Part shown: one piece after another, positions 9,383-21,639 of the stretch
How positions within the stretch are numbered: position 1 is the first letter of the stretch
Layout: each line of letters starts with the position of its first letter
From: Archivesica marissinica
Taxonomy: Eukaryota > Mollusca > Bivalvia > Venerida > Vesicomyidae
Reading direction: 5' to 3'
Assembly: GCA_014843695.1 (NCBI GenBank)
Contig: CM026403.1
Location: 49,970,334 to 50,034,333, forward strand
Length of the DNA: 64,000 nt
Notes under the pieces: generated by a model
Database searches by the model: none
What the model was told of the DNA's origin: nothing
What the model saw: the letters and a program-made list of their open reading frames with translations, nothing else
Translations under genes and position numbers: made by a program

Positions 9383-11130
9383 ATGGCTACTGTGCGTGCA
9401 CCGAAGCAATGGTCACTAAACAAACAAGAGACAATAACATCGTTCGAGGCTTTGGAGGCAAAATCTGCACTATATTTTGTCATTAGACCCGAATTTTGCT
9501 GCATTCCTAGTAGACGGGTTCGCATGGCAAAAGAAAACAAATGCAGCTCCTTTGGGAGGTTTCGCAAATGATGGAGAGGACGTCCCAGAAGCAAGACGAC
9601 ATACTGCTGCCCAGAAAGTAGCCCACTTAGATTTAATGTTTGGACAAATCGCTAATTATTGTCCCATCGTGTCAAGAAACACTATAGTGAAAAACTACTT
9701 CTATAAACAATATTTGGCAATCAATCAGATTACACTTTGGATTCCAGTCTACGGGCGCGCATTTCTTAGACTTTAATAACATCCATTTAGAGATTGGTGA
9801 ACGTCCAGAGGACCTGTATCAGAGATTAAACAGCTTCATGGAAGATAACTTACTCAAATCAGACGGTAACATCAGCCACCATTGGTAAGATCCCACGGAT
9901 GATGAGGAACTGTCGCCTAGTCTGGAAAACTTCATCGTCTTGATATGGCTGCGATTGGTACACCCAGATCTACCAAGCTTGGTGAAACAACGCTATGGTA
10001 CACAGTTAAGGTCTCACATGTTGTCATCCCTTAAACCTGAAATATCACAAGCTCTTGACAGTCTATTGGAGGAGATCCACTCCTCTGTCGAGGCAAAGGT
10101 GTTACGTACCTTTAACATGCGGTCTAATCCTGTATCTAAGAAGTACACTCCAAAGTGGTCATGTCCACTATGTAAGCAAGCTGGTCGATTAAAGTTTGAT
10201 CACTACCTCAGCAAGTGCAAGTATCTTCCGGAGGATGATAGAAAATACCTTAGTAAAGCCCGGCAAGCTACCAGCTTAGAAGAAGACACTACGTACTTTG
10301 TAGACCAAGACCAAAGCTGTGATGACGAAGTGCTCACACATTCGCACAATCTTCGTGTAACCCCGTCTTCCAGGCGCGTCAGTACTAAGCAGTCGCCCGA
10401 ACTCAGATTGTTTCATAACCATCACACTGTAAAAGTTACATTGGACACTGGTGCAGAAATATCAATGATCAAATCCTCTGTTGCGACAAGTATCGGAGCC
10501 GTAATAAAGAAAAGTAATCAAAATGCTCTCCAGGCCGATGGCATCACTCCACTAGCTATTGTTGGTGAAACTCGATTAACACTATCTAGAGACAATCATG
10601 AGTTTGAGCTAGAAGCACTAGTCGTGAATGATTTGGATGTCGATATTCTTGCAGGTATACCATTCATGTCAAGCAATGACATTGCAGTTAGACCGGCAAA
10701 GCAACAGATACTCGTAGCGGGTTCCGATTGTGTTCATTATGGACAGAAAATACACGATAATCGTGATAATCGTGTACGTCGCGCGCAGGCTTTTGTTCTT
10801 CGATCAGATGGTCCATCTACAGTAGTCTGGCCTGGTAATTTCATCGAAGTTAGTATACCTTCTGACCTCGACCCTGATGCCACGCTTGCTCTTGAAACTC
10901 GTTCTGACTCGGGTAAAAAGTCAGCTGAATGGCCACAACCGAACGTGGTAGAGGCAGTCGCCGGTAAAGTGCGTATTGTCAATAATTCACAGGATCCACA
11001 CTCGCTGCGAAAACATGAGCATTTCTGTCAAGTTCATCTTACGACCGAACCAAGTGGTACACCCGATCAGAGTCTTCCCAATAAAAGTGCAAATGGTACA
11101 AAAACAGCTTCAGACAAAGTTTTCAGATAG
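9383..11130 (+). pseudogene. Retrotransposon gag-protease region, frameshifted
   Basis: Gag starts at ATG 9383 (MATVRAPKQW), breaks frame near 9480 and again before 9780 and 9900, then is open from 9940 to 11130. In that 396-codon part, a CPLC-X9-HYLSKC zinc knuckle (unusually long C-C-H-C spacing) lies near residues 75-92. The retropepsin active site LDTGAE lies near residue 167 with a partner ILAGIPF near 227. Gag packages the RNA and the protease would process the polyprotein. Frame breaks make it non-functional. Confidence 0.85.
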
Positions 11131-13062
11131 TGTTAAGGTTGACCCAGATAACATATTATCTCATAAAGACGAGGCTAAATTTCAGAGCATACTAGCACAG
11201 TTTGACGATGTATTTGACACAAATATTAAAGGATATAATGGTGCAGTAGGTCCTTTCGAGGCTAGTGTAAATATGGGCCCAGTTCAACCACCGCAGCGTA
11301 AAGGCAGAATACCACAGCATGCACGAAACAAATTAGTCGAGCTACAACATAAATTTGATGAACTCGAAAAACAGGGAGTGTTCAGTCGCCCAGAAGACAT
11401 TGGTGTCACAGCCGAGTACTTTAATCCGTCATTTCTTATAAACAAGCCCAGTGGTGGCTATCGCCTGGTCACTGCCTTTGCCGATGTAGGACGCTACAGT
11501 AAACCACAACCATCGCTCATGCCGGACGTAGATTCCACATTACGTACATTAGCTCATTGGAAGTACATCATAGTAACATACCTAACAAGCGCTTTCTACC
11601 AAATACCATTATCCAAGTCCTCTATGAAGTACTGTGGTGTTGCCACACCATTCCGTGGTGTTCGAGTATACACAAAATGCGCTATGGGAATGCCAGGATC
11701 GGAGACAGCACTAGAAGAACTAATGTGCCGTGTACTCGGTGACTGTATAGAAGAGGGCTTCGTCGCAAAACTAGCTGATGATCTGTATATTGGCGGAAAC
11801 ACACCTGAAGAGCTGACAGTTAATTTTGAACGAGTCCTACAAGCCTTACAAAAATGCAGCCTACAATTGTCTCCATCTAAAACCATAGTTTGTCCCCGTT
11901 CCACGATGATCTTGGGATGGATATGGTCACAGGGCACTTTGTCAGCAAGTCCCCATCGTATCGCTGTATTGTCTACATGCTCCCCACCAGAAAATGTTCA
12001 TGGGCTGAGATCATTTATTGGGGCTTACAAAGTTCTTGGGCGTGTGTTACCCAAATGCTCTCAACTTCTGTCTGGCTTAGACGACACCATCGCCGGACGT
12101 GAATCCAAGGAAAAGTTAGTTTGGACTGAGTCAATGTACCAGGACTTGTATAACGCGCAAAAGTCTCTTACTTCTCATAAAACAATCACATTGCCTCGAT
12201 CGGATGATACTCTATGGATAGTCACGGATGGGTCCGTTACTAGGAGAGGCATTGGTGCTACATTGTATGTAACACGCAGCGATAAACTCAAGTTAGCAGG
12301 TTTCTTCAGCGCCAAATTAAGAAAACATCAAGTAACGTGGTTACCGTGCGAGATCGAGGCGCTGTGCATTGCCGCTGCCGTAAAACATTTCAGTCCGTAT
12401 ATTATTCAGTCAAACCACAATGCTTGCGTACTGACAGACAGCCATGTGTTCAGTCAATTGAAAAGTTATGCAGAGGAGAATTCTCTGCCAGTCCACGTGT
12501 TACATCGTTCCTGTCAACCGTTAGTAGATATCAGGTTAGTGTTCGACACCTCGCTGGGTCAGCAAACGTACCTTCTGACTTTGCCAGTAGAAATGCTCCA
12601 GATTGTGAGGAAGTACGTTGTCAGATATGTGTCTTTATTAATCGAACAGAAGATTCTGTTGTGAGAACCGTACATGTTCAAGACATTATAAACAATATGA
12701 CCCGCTTACCTTTCTCCAACCGGTCTGCGTGGCTCGACATCCAGTCAGATTGTCCAGACCTCCGCCGCACACATGCTCACCTGAAACAAGGCACGCGTCC
12801 ATCTAAGAAAGTCACCAACGCTAAAGATGTGAAACGCTATCTCAACACAACATCCATAGCTAAAGATGGATTACTCATAGTTCACCGCAATGACCCCCTA
12901 TTACCACCATCCGATCTAATTGTGGTTCCAAGGTCAGTGCTAGATGGTCTAGTCACTGCTCTCCATTTAAAGCTTGACCACCCATCAAAACACCAAATGC
13001 GACGTCATGATACGCAACTTTTACGCATTAGATATGACCAAGACAATCAATCGTGTCTGTGA
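11120..13062 (+). pseudogene. Retrotransposon reverse transcriptase-RNase H region, broken
   Basis: Reverse transcriptase is readable to about 12400: [28 protein letters not shown] and [10 protein letters not shown]. In motif A the usual catalytic Asp before LTSAFYQ is Tyr ([10 protein letters not shown]), which alone should kill polymerase activity. RNase H follows with VTDGS near 12230 and VLTDS near 12430, where the frame breaks and resumes in another frame at 12400-13062. That part carries [16 protein letters not shown] and the linker to integrase. Confidence 0.85.
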
Positions 13063-14204
13063 CTCATGCCATGTTTGCGCGTCGCTACACTCATTCCCGG
13101 ACAGTTTGGTTCAACAATCTTCAGAGAATCCACCTGAAGTGGTGGGCATTTCATTCGCAGCAGATGTCATGAAGCGTAATCGTCAACTCATACTTCTGCT
13201 CAGAGAAACTGTTACGTCATATACAGTTGCGTGCTTGATTGAAAATGAGAGACATGATACATTACGTAATGCCTTAGTGTGTCTTGCCATAGAATTGCAT
13301 CCAATCGATAGTCCGAATGCTGTTATCCGAGTGGCCAGGTTTCGTAGCTCTGAAAGATGATATCTTAAAGCAACTCCATATCACTATTGAAATTGGCCGG
13401 ATAAAGAACATTAATAAAAACCCAGTTGCAGAAAGAGCCATAGGGGAACTCGAAAATGAACTGTTACATCAAGAGCCAGGAGGCGGCCCGGTATCCGTGT
13501 TACGTCTCGCAATAGCAGTCGCAAGGTTAAACTCGCTTATCCGACATACAGGACTGTCATCTCGTGAATTATGGACGCAAAGAAGCCAGTTCAATCACGA
13601 CCAGTTACCAGTGTCTGATAGAGACATCATAATCAAACAAAACATTCAGCGCAGTGAAAATCACTACTTCAGTGAAAAAGCTAAATACAAAGGCGGTAGA
13701 CCTCCACAGAGTTCAAAGATTGAAATTGGTGACTTAGTGTACTTGTACTCAGATAGGGACAAAACACACGCTCGGAGTCGGTACTTAGTCGTTTCAGTGG
13801 ACGGCGAGTGGTGTCACGTTAAGAAGTTCTCCGGAAATCAGCTTCGCGCTACATCTTACAAAGTTAAACTGTCTGAATGCTACCGTGTCTCTAGTGAAAT
13901 CACCACATCGACTATGTGTCAAAACTTTGTCAATGTCGACAGTGATGAAGAGGAGGACACACCTGAAGTGCTTAACCCACCACCTCCTCTTGTAGAAATA
14001 CCTGATACACTTACATTACCAGCTGGTCAGAACATAGAACCAGTTGAAGTACCTATTCTATTTGGATATCCAACTACAGAACCTCCGTTACCAGCTGAAT
14101 ATCTCGACAATACTATCGCAGATACTAACGCCGAACAAATTGAACATACACGACCGCGCCGTGTTCCCAAGAAACCAAAATACTTGGACGACTATGTTTT
14201 ATGA
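12974..14204 (+). pseudogene. Retrotransposon integrase region, broken
   Basis: Frame 1 (to 13360) has the zinc-binding Cys pair CDSCHVC and the first catalytic Asp in SFAADV. At 13330-13345 a short deletion removes the residues around the second catalytic Asp and shifts frame. Frame 2 (13317-14204) keeps the Glu in NPVAERAIGELE and a carboxyl DNA-binding-type domain (GDLVYLYSDRDK). Insertion activity cannot remain. Confidence 0.85.
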
Positions 14205-14298
14205 TTTGTTAATTACTGTGAGACAACAGTGTCGAATGTACATCATCTTTATGTGAATTATGTCATGACTGGTAATTTAATTAACAAGGTAGTTAAAC

Positions 14299-14466
14299 AC
14301 ATGATCACAAGTGTTCAAGGGCATAATAACCCCTTACGTGATCATAATATAATTGTCATATTATATACAAGGTAACATAATGACATGATCACAAGTGTTC
14401 AAGAGCATAATAAACCCTTACGTGATCTTAATATAATTTAGAAAAATTGTGCACATAGTCTAATTC
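14299..14466. repeat. 84-bp duplication in retrotransposon 3' UTR
   Basis: acatgatcacaagtgttcaa ... ttacgtgat recurs at 14383, 84 bp further. Lies between the integrase end and the polypurine tract. Confidence 0.85.
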
Positions 14467-14626
14467 CAAGTGTTAAAATGTAATGTATACATCATAGTGC
14501 TTACCGGTTCAAGTATCATATACAAATATACATATTGTATTTGTTCATTTTCATTTTATAAATGATAAGTAACATTAGTGATCATACATAATAGACCTAA
14601 GTTGTTTTGTAATAAACATTAACTCT

Positions 14627-14645
14627 AAAGGAAGGAGAAAGGAGG
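14627..14645 (+). other. Polypurine tract
   Basis: aaaggaaggagaaaggagg, 19 purines in a row, ends three bases before the 3' LTR. This is where plus-strand priming would start. Confidence 0.85.
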
Positions 14646-14648
14646 TCA

Positions 14649-14803
14649 CGCCACTCTGTACTTGTACGGTACGGTACGGCGTACGATTGGGTTCGTTACT
14701 GGGTTGCCCCCCTTGCATAACATCATGCATGACATAGTCAGGATTACTAAAATTAAACCGTTTATCAGTTATTAGCCTGTGTAGTGTTTTATCCCAGCTG
14801 GCG
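14649..14803 (+). repeat. 3' LTR (155 bp)
   Basis: Matches the 5' LTR with an extra ggtac repeat and a few substitutions. It is followed by cga, the possible 3-bp target duplication. Confidence 0.9.
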
Positions 14804-16603
14804 CGAGGCCCTAACTCTATGGATATGTTTATTTATCGTCGCCCCATGGTAATCTGGACGGCGCATATAGTCTTTATTTACTTTTAGGAGGATAATCACA
14901 GATAAATGAACTGCTCCACTTCTATATACTTGTGTATAGTCCAGATACAAATTTCGGTTTATAGACATCGACAATTGGTCAGTGCTGAGTGGACCCAAAG
15001 TGGCTGCTATTTGTTGTGTTGCAATAAATCACATGTGACGACCATGGCCACACTGTATCCATATAGAATAGTCTTGCAGGACGGCAGCTAACAACAACAT
15101 TGTGTATGTGGCTACCACTACAAGTCTCCGTTTGCCACTACTGTAATCATGCTTGCAGTGTAGCAGCAGTCTGGTATCTGCCTCTTCATGGTTGCAGGGT
15201 TCTAATCCACAAAAAGTGTATCCTTGATATTAACAGCTTCATCATCTACAGTTGTGATAAGCATCTTGCCCTCAAGAGGTAGGCGTGCCATTGACAGGTC
15301 ATTAGCAAGGTAATGGAAAAGATGTTTTGTTGGAGTTAAAAAAGACTTCCAGTTACAGGGTAGTTCTGTGTATCCTTGTACTCTCAACGGTTCCCCACCT
15401 CCTCTGGTTGCTTTGGTGTGTGCCTATAAACTTTCATATCTGTATATATATTCGCATCTGTCACAAGTGTTCATTCTTCTGAGACTGTTTAGAACAAACA
15501 CATTGTGAGCATACTCATTGAAGGTTTTTGGTCTCTTGATGCCTGACTATGGTTCCAAGCCCTGCGCTAAGGCAGCTCCGTCGATAAGTTTAACTTTTAC
15601 ATATAATCAATTGGGTATATACCACAGGTGCCAGCTGTGTAAACATGTCAAATATACCTTCTGCTCCTCTCATTACTCAATGAATCGGGCCATGCATGGT
15701 TTTCGTGGCTGAAAAATGTGTCCATATCACCCTCTCGATTATGGCAAGATACGTACATACTGTGACAAACATCCAGTGAAGGGAACTATTTCTCTAAAGG
15801 CCTCAATATACAGAGGGTAGTAGCCTTCTCGTTGGGCTTTCAGAAGCATCATCAGTAGTCTCTCAAGCTCGATCACTGTCTGCTAGTAAGCAAACTGTCG
15901 GTGTGCTTTTGACTGTCCAGTCATTCATTTCCAATGGGTTATACTTATTCTTCTGGTATTGGTCATAAGCTTGTCGTTGTAAAATACAAAAAGCAGCAAA
16001 GGAGATTTGATGCGCCCACTTGCCTCTTGCTGTATTTGAGCCTTTCTCTAGGCCAATGACTCTGCCCTCTGTTGTGACCCCACCATTTTCCAATTGCAAC
16101 AAGGAAGGTTGTCTCAATATGAAGGCCACCATCGTAATCACAAACTTTGTTTCACCATACTCATCAGGCCAGGTCCATTGTATTTTCTTTATCAATGGAT
16201 AAATACCAACGTCCACAACTACGGGAATTTGGCCTTGGTTTAGGTGTGCTGTGGCATTCTTGATCATGTAATATCATGACATAAGAATATGCGGTTTCTT
16301 TAAAGAGACAGAGGTTAATAGTTGCACCATGGCAGACGTGCGATGTTCCTCTGTTTGTTTGTCTGCATGAAATCCCGACCAAGATATATAGTCAGTTTGG
16401 TCGAGCTTTTCCTTATGTACCAACTCAGATACTCTATCTATCCATCCTATCTCTTGAACACCTGTCTCCAGATTTGCAACTTGTACTTTAACACTTAGCA
16501 CAACAGGGGTCTGAGGAGTGTCATTGAATAAGTGGATTGTGGGGGATATCAGTGTAATCCTTTTGTAATTCAGCAAGTCTTCTCTGATGTGGAACAGTAG
16601 CAC
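14804..16603 (-). pseudogene. Broken multicopy invertebrate gene with HEEADTR motif
   Basis: Several minus-strand pieces in different frames follow one another as parts of one protein. They are ISWSGFHADKQ (about 16360), IPVVVDVGIYPLIKKIQWTWPD (about 16200, first 20 or so residues of the second open piece), KWAHQISFAAF, YYPLYIEAFREIVPF (about 15800), LPCNWKSFL (about 15370), LEPCNHEEADTRLLLH (about 15180) and IATQQIAATLGP (about 15000). I know this order from a multicopy, mostly uncharacterised family in corals, molluscs and fish. The HEEADTR part may be a PIN-like nuclease fold, which is inference. Copy number suggests a mobile origin. At least four frame breaks; the LTR element lies immediately downstream and may have cut off its end. 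Confidence 0.6.
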
Positions 16604-17172
16604 TTTCCTCTAGGATAACCCTCTCTTTTATGGTGGTACACACTCCCTTAGATATACTGCCTGTCAGACTTTCCATAAACTACGTCACTTTCGCTAGCTT
16701 TGTGAACATGGTGTCCGTTTAGTTGCACCTATCAGCTCCACTAATAGTATTATATTAAATCCTACGAGTACATGTACGCAATTAACAATTCTAATTAGTA
16801 GGATCTTGTATAAGTGTGTTTTAAGTAATATATGAGCCTCAAACGGATCCAATATGTAAACTAGTGGTCCTATCTTTCGGCGCTATACCCCTCACACAGT
16901 CCAATATTATACATATTGGATCGTTTTCGGCTTATATCCTATACTAGAGACGTCCTTTGATATTGAAAAAAGAGAGTAGATCTACATGCATTATAGAGGG
17001 CGTATCTAGGGGGGGGGGGGGTCTATGGGAATGAGACATGTATATTATTTGAAAGTATTGGATGATTATTTTGTTTTATGGATGTAGATCTATCTACCTT
17101 CAGAACTATTTCTTTTTCAGTAAATGAGTCCACTATAGTTGTATACATGTTGTACCGTGACCTTTCCTGTTT
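16604..17172. other. No gene seen; 12-base poly-G at 17011
   Basis: Unique sequence. It may include the diverged start of the broken gene to the left. Confidence 0.35.
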
Positions 17173-17470
17173 GTGTTTTTACGTTTATTTATCGTCGCTA
17201 CCGGTTGCCCATATGAGCGACGCCTCCTGAAGAGATTAGTCATTTTAGATTGTTGGAGGATAGTACAATGTTACAGCTAGCTAGACAGAGACCCATTCCA
17301 GAGTCTCCTCTGGTTCTTTTACGTGCACGGTGTAAAGCAACAACACGAGACATCGGTTTATAGTCCCATCTGAAAGACTGTTAATTTTATTAGGGTCAGA
17401 CGGGGGATCGAACCTGAGATCCCTGGTTTACTAGTCCAGCGTGTTACCACTGGACTACAGATCCGTCTGT
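17173..17470 (-). mobile_element. SINE C, near-complete copy
   Basis: On the minus strand: tRNA-like head tagtccagtggtaacacg (A box) and aggttcgatccc (B box), body gtctgaccctaataaaatta, core gcacgtaaaagaacc, end gataaataaacgtaaaaac. About 295 bp. Confidence 0.88.
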
Positions 17471-18607
17471 GATATGTTCCTGTACGTCAGTGAACATTTA
17501 ATTTATACATTGTGTAATCAACCTGTAAGCAATCACATCTAGTAGGAAATTCACGATTATAAATATAGTTTTCTGAGTTTGAGTTCACGAATTAAAAGAA
17601 AACTATTTTCTCTTGTGTGTAAGATAGTCACAGGTAAATGATTTTCGCGCTATTGTTATAGCGCAGGGATTACCGTGGTATTGTCATTCAGCTTTGCGAG
17701 ACACAAACGAGCGGACTGTTGAATTTTTATTTTTCTTAATATTAACAAAACCCTATGATTGGTACAGTGTATTACAGATCAACATATTAAACTGAGAAAT
17801 AGAAAATGATATACATGTAACCAATGTTACAGTATAAACTAGAGGCATTATAGAGATGCGTTAGTGGTGGTGATATTATGTTTTATTGTCTTTGAAATAT
17901 AGTATGTTATAATTTATATGTATCATGTTGGTTTCATGTTGCGTCTCGCAAGTGCTCACGGAAACGTAAATCAAATAACAATTTGAAATGTTAATTGTGT
18001 TTGTGTTGTTATTTATTAAGGTGACGGTATGGTCACGTAAGAGAACATGAATTCCGTTAGTATAATATAAAATACACATCAGAGGTATCTTGTACGACAC
18101 ACGTGATTTTAGGTTATTTAGCGAATATCTGTTTTTATAATGGAAAAGAAACCCAAATTATTCACTCCAGGAAATTGAAACATTAGTTCATAGAGTGGAG
18201 AAACATAAACCATTACTAGTTTCCAAGCAGAATAAAACCGTTGCATCATTCTCGACCAGATGACTAACTTCATATATTATGTGCCGAGGCAGTCTATACT
18301 TAGATATTAAATCAACACCATCCAAGTAGTCCAGCGGGTTGTTTCCATCACGAAATATGCATTCTCTACGAATTTATATTCTATGCATCATCAAAACATA
18401 GGCGGCCGCCATATTTAGTGTGTACATAAGTGCATCCGAGACTACTCGTACAGTTATGCATGATTTTTAAGTTATAACCTACCTAAGATGGGTTTCGTGA
18501 AACAACTGTTTAGTGACCCCTTCAAAACTTCAAACTTTGTCATAAGTATGCTTCGTGAAACGGGCCCCTTCTCTTTTGAAAACAGTTCAATATTAATTTT
18601 TTTTTTT
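17471..18607. other. AT-rich stretch, no gene or repeat recognised
   Basis: No convincing frame or known repeat. A cggccgccat motif at 18403 is isolated. Confidence 0.35.
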
Positions 18608-18704
18608 AACTTTATTTATTTTACAACGATTGCGAAGCAAGTTTTAACAACTTATATTAATCACACCCGTTGGCGCGGATGAAAGCTTAAATGTGGTCAT
18701 TCAA
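18608..18704 (-). mobile_element. SINE A tail fragment
   Basis: aactttatttattttacaac ... gcgaagcaagttttaacaac ... ttggcgcggatgaaag is the SINE A 3' half in reverse. It abuts, head to tail-end, the forward SINE A head at 18707. Confidence 0.85.
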
Positions 18705-18706
18705 TA

Positions 18707-18880
18707 TTGGGCTGTCCGATTAGCACAGTGGTTAGCGCGCTCAATTCCACCAATGCAACCCGGGTTCGATCCTCGGACCTGGAAGTATGTGAGATGGTAC
18801 GGTGGTCGCCAGATCGGACATGTGGGTTTTCTCCGGGTACTCCGGTTTCCTCCAATATTAATAATAATGGACTGCAAGTA
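18707..18880 (+). mobile_element. SINE A head fragment
   Basis: tRNA-like A box tagcacagtggttagcgcg and B box gggttcgatcctc, then gatggtacggtggtcgccag and tccgggtactccggtttcct. The tail is missing. Confidence 0.85.
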
Positions 18881-18929
18881 CAACGGTATGACGTCACGAC
18901 AGTGTTTTAAACGTTGATGTGACTGCTAC

Positions 18930-19158
18930 ATGGTCTCCCCCGTCTGACCCTAATAAAATTAACAGTCTTTCAGATGGGACGTTAAACCGAGGTCTCGTGT
19001 CGGTGCTTTACACCGTGCACGTAAAAGAACCAGAGGATACTCTGGAATTGGTCTCTGTTTGTATCATTGCACTATCCTCCAAAAATCTAAAATGACTAAT
19101 CTCTTCAGGAGGCGTCGCTCATATGGTTAACCGATAGTGACGATAAATAACGTAAAAC
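18930..19158 (+). mobile_element. SINE C body, head missing
   Basis: Starts at ccccgtctgaccctaataaa and runs to gataaataacgtaaaacaca. It is joined to the SINE A head by about 50 unrelated bases: either two insertions or a chimera. Confidence 0.85.
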
Positions 19159-19418
19159 ACACACTACATGGTCAACATGTGTGCAGTGCGCTCCCTTGAA
19201 TCGTGTGACAGGAAGACTCTCGATTGTATGTGGCTACGCCTCTTCAATTTCCTTATTGTTCATTAACACACTTATATGATATTGTTGTCTACGAGAAAGA
19301 ATAAGCGACAGCGGGTTCTGTTTCAGTTGTTTTAGCTCATTGAATACCTGTCAAGATTTCCTGCAAGATATGTAAATTTGATATCATTATATGAAGCAAG
19401 AGCAGTACAGTACACATT
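19159..19418. other. No gene seen
   Basis: Possibly the diverged upstream part of the LINE at 19419. Confidence 0.3.
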
Positions 19419-19932
19419 GTAAGCCAGTTCTTACTTCATGGTAATGTTGAACTCTCATATGAAGAAAATATTGCTGTCTTTCAAGCTGTTCAAGTTTTTA
19501 TAAGAGATACTAAAGGTTTTGATCGAATCAATTAGCCTCCCTCTGTTGCTCCAGGAGCTAGGTGACACTACACACTACAATTCTTGTACTCTCGTCTCCC
19601 TTCATTCATTCTCCAACACTTATCTAATCATATAATCACTCCTGTTTCTTCTATTATAGTCACTTCTTAGTCTCTGACTATTACATTGTAACTGCATGTA
19701 TTGCAGTCGATGTTTGCTATGTATTATATTGCCATGTACTCGTATAATATACATGTATCTACTCTGCCATATGTAAATGTTGTAAAATCAATGAACCAAT
19801 TGGGAAGGGTCGAATCTAATGTTTTGAGAACTTGTGACCAGACCCACTTGCCATTAGTTATGCTGTAGTGTACTATGATGTATTATATTGTATAAGCACT
19901 TTAATATTGGCAATAAAATATGTTTAAACTAA
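19419..19932 (+). mobile_element. LINE carboxyl end and 3' tail (family G)
   Basis: Frame 19419-19535 reads FLLHGNVELSYEENIAVFQ, AVQVFIRDTKGFD and a stop. It parallels LLLHGRETLNVNENIIIF, AVQTYIKQSKRF at 22000-22118. The 3' UTR has gggaagggtcgaatctaatg ... cttgtgaccagacccacttg and ends ggcaataaaatatgtttaaa. Confidence 0.75.
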
Positions 19933-19966
19933 ATTGTAAGCTGCACACTTGTATTAAGTAGCTAGG

Positions 19967-20083
19967 CCTGGATGTTATAAAACTGTTCTCCAATCTCAAG
20001 CGTCTGATTGGTTCAGCTGACAGTAACACTCAGACGCAACCAATCAGATCGTTTGAGATCTGAGAAAAGTTTTACAACCCAGG
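19967..20083. mobile_element. MITE K, 117-bp foldback element
   Basis: The arms cctggatgttataaaactgt...tctgattggttcagc and their complement ...aaccaatcagatcgttt...gttttacaacccagg pair over about 45 bp. A second copy is at 48524-48616. Confidence 0.7.
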
Positions 20084-20206
20084 TTCCAGTTTCCAAATAT
20101 TATTATACATATTACACCGCCGGTTAAGGGGCTGTTCATGTAATTCCCTTGGCAGGTATGAAAAATCGTGTGTCCCGCCTATCACTGAATGTTTCCAGTT
20201 CACATA

Positions 20207-20478
20207 GAAGTATTGTTTGCTTGTTTTGGGTTCCTTTAAAGTCGCACCAACAGCTACGGTCATGGCGACTGACCAGTTATTATTTGTGGTTGAAGACCAC
20301 GGGTGCCCCTCTGAATAGTTGTTTCTAGCACAGAGTAGAACCACCGACCTTTCGCAAGTGAACTGGATAGCTTCCCCACATTGAAAGAATTCACCCCCTT
20401 CAATTGGGTTCGAACATATGCGGCGAGGTGCCAGTGATTTGAATTAAACGAAATTAACCATTCGGCCATGAATCCACC
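20207..20478 (-). mobile_element. SINE E copy
   Basis: On the minus strand: head gattcatggccgaatggtta (A box), B box gttcgaaccc, then gaagctatccag, gaaaggtcggtggttctac, gtcgccatgacc and ggtgcgactttaaag. I know this as a very abundant bivalve SINE type. Confidence 0.8.
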
Positions 20479-20696
20479 CCACAGTAACACGATTAGTATA
20501 TTTCTTTAAAATTAGATCTTCATAAATGAAAGAAATATATGGAGATGTCACTTATGATTTAAGTTATTAAAGTCATATTTTTGTTTCTCCATAGAATGTA
20601 TCCACTATTTTATATGTTATTTTATCACTCAAATACAAAATGCACGAAGTAGATAAGTATCATATCAGTACACAATCAAGCATAAGTACACGTATA

Positions 20697-20995
20697 AACT
20701 TTATTTATTTTACAACGGTTTAATAACCTACTTAATCATTATTGTTGCCGCTGATGAACGCGAATATAATTGTGTGGTTGTTCGTATTTATTTAACCATA
20801 TTTTATTGCAATTCAATAGTACATATGTCATACACATCAAAATACAATACATAGCATGACCATACAAATGGTTTGGGCCACACGTTTTAGTAACATTAGA
20901 CAACATGCCGCACCAGTATTCGTATGGGAGGAAATCAGAGTACCCGGAGAAAACCACCCACCTGATCGATATGGAGACAACCGTACCATCTCAGA
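20697..20995 (-). mobile_element. SINE A copy split by a LINE tail
   Basis: The tail (actttatttattttacaacg, 20697-20775) and the middle-to-head part (gtacccggagaaaacca ... accgtaccatctca, 20918-20995) of one reverse SINE A are separated by a LINE G tail. ttcgtat on both sides of the insert is a likely target duplication. Confidence 0.75.
20779..20917 (-). mobile_element. LINE G 3' tail inserted in SINE A
   Basis: On the minus strand: aatgttactaaaacgtgtgg, cccaaaccatttg ... ttgcaataaaatatggttaaa, the tail of family G. 5'-truncated retrotransposition product. Confidence 0.75.
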
Positions 20996-21639
20996 ATCAG
21001 TTCATATTAATATAAGGTGTGCTTAATAGTTTGCTATTGACCTTTACGAAGCGTCATTGTTTATTGCAACACTGCTTTAAATATATATTGTTGTCATTAA
21101 TAGTTGCCGCAAATTGTATCTATGACTAGATATATGACCAATAAGCTGTTACGGTATCAGTTACTGTTAATTGATATACTAGCATCTATTCAACACCATG
21201 TGCGTCGATCGGATTTCCCTTTCACATATTAACGGCATACATAATTCGTCTATTCTGTTGTTCCCCACTGTACGTATCACCTTTTCATTCGCCGACAGAA
21301 GCACTCGGCAGAAACGGATCGCGGAAATACTTGAATAGTGAGTGCGCATGTTGAATGAACACTTAGCGCATGCGCATTTGATAGTTAAATTACGCGCGAA
21401 CATGTGGACTTTTAATGAGTTTATTTGAACGAAAACAAACACTGACATTGTACTGAGAAACGCCTACACCAGTGCATAACAACGACATTTAAGCACGAAC
21501 AACGGCACTATAAATTGACTTCTGCTTCTGTTTGGTGTCTCTTCAAAATGATATCAATAATTAAATATTTGTTAACAAAACGGACTTTATATAACATGTA
21601 CAGTAAGTTTCAATGTCGTTTCATTTACGTTTAGCTATA
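20996..21639. other. No gene seen
   Basis: Short frames only. Confidence 0.3.

Larger units (their letters stand above)
9079..14803 (+). mobile_element. Decayed LTR retrotransposon, full length with both LTRs
   Basis: Order: LTR, primer site, gag with zinc knuckle, protease, reverse transcriptase, RNase H, integrase, polypurine tract, LTR, about 5.7 kb in all. The RT-RH-IN order is that of Ty3/gypsy or BEL/Pao elements; motifs such as LADDLY and MGMPGSE place it in a divergent group common in marine invertebrates. The two LTRs differ by several substitutions and small indels, and the coding region has at least five frame breaks plus lost catalytic residues, so it is inactive. Confidence 0.92.
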
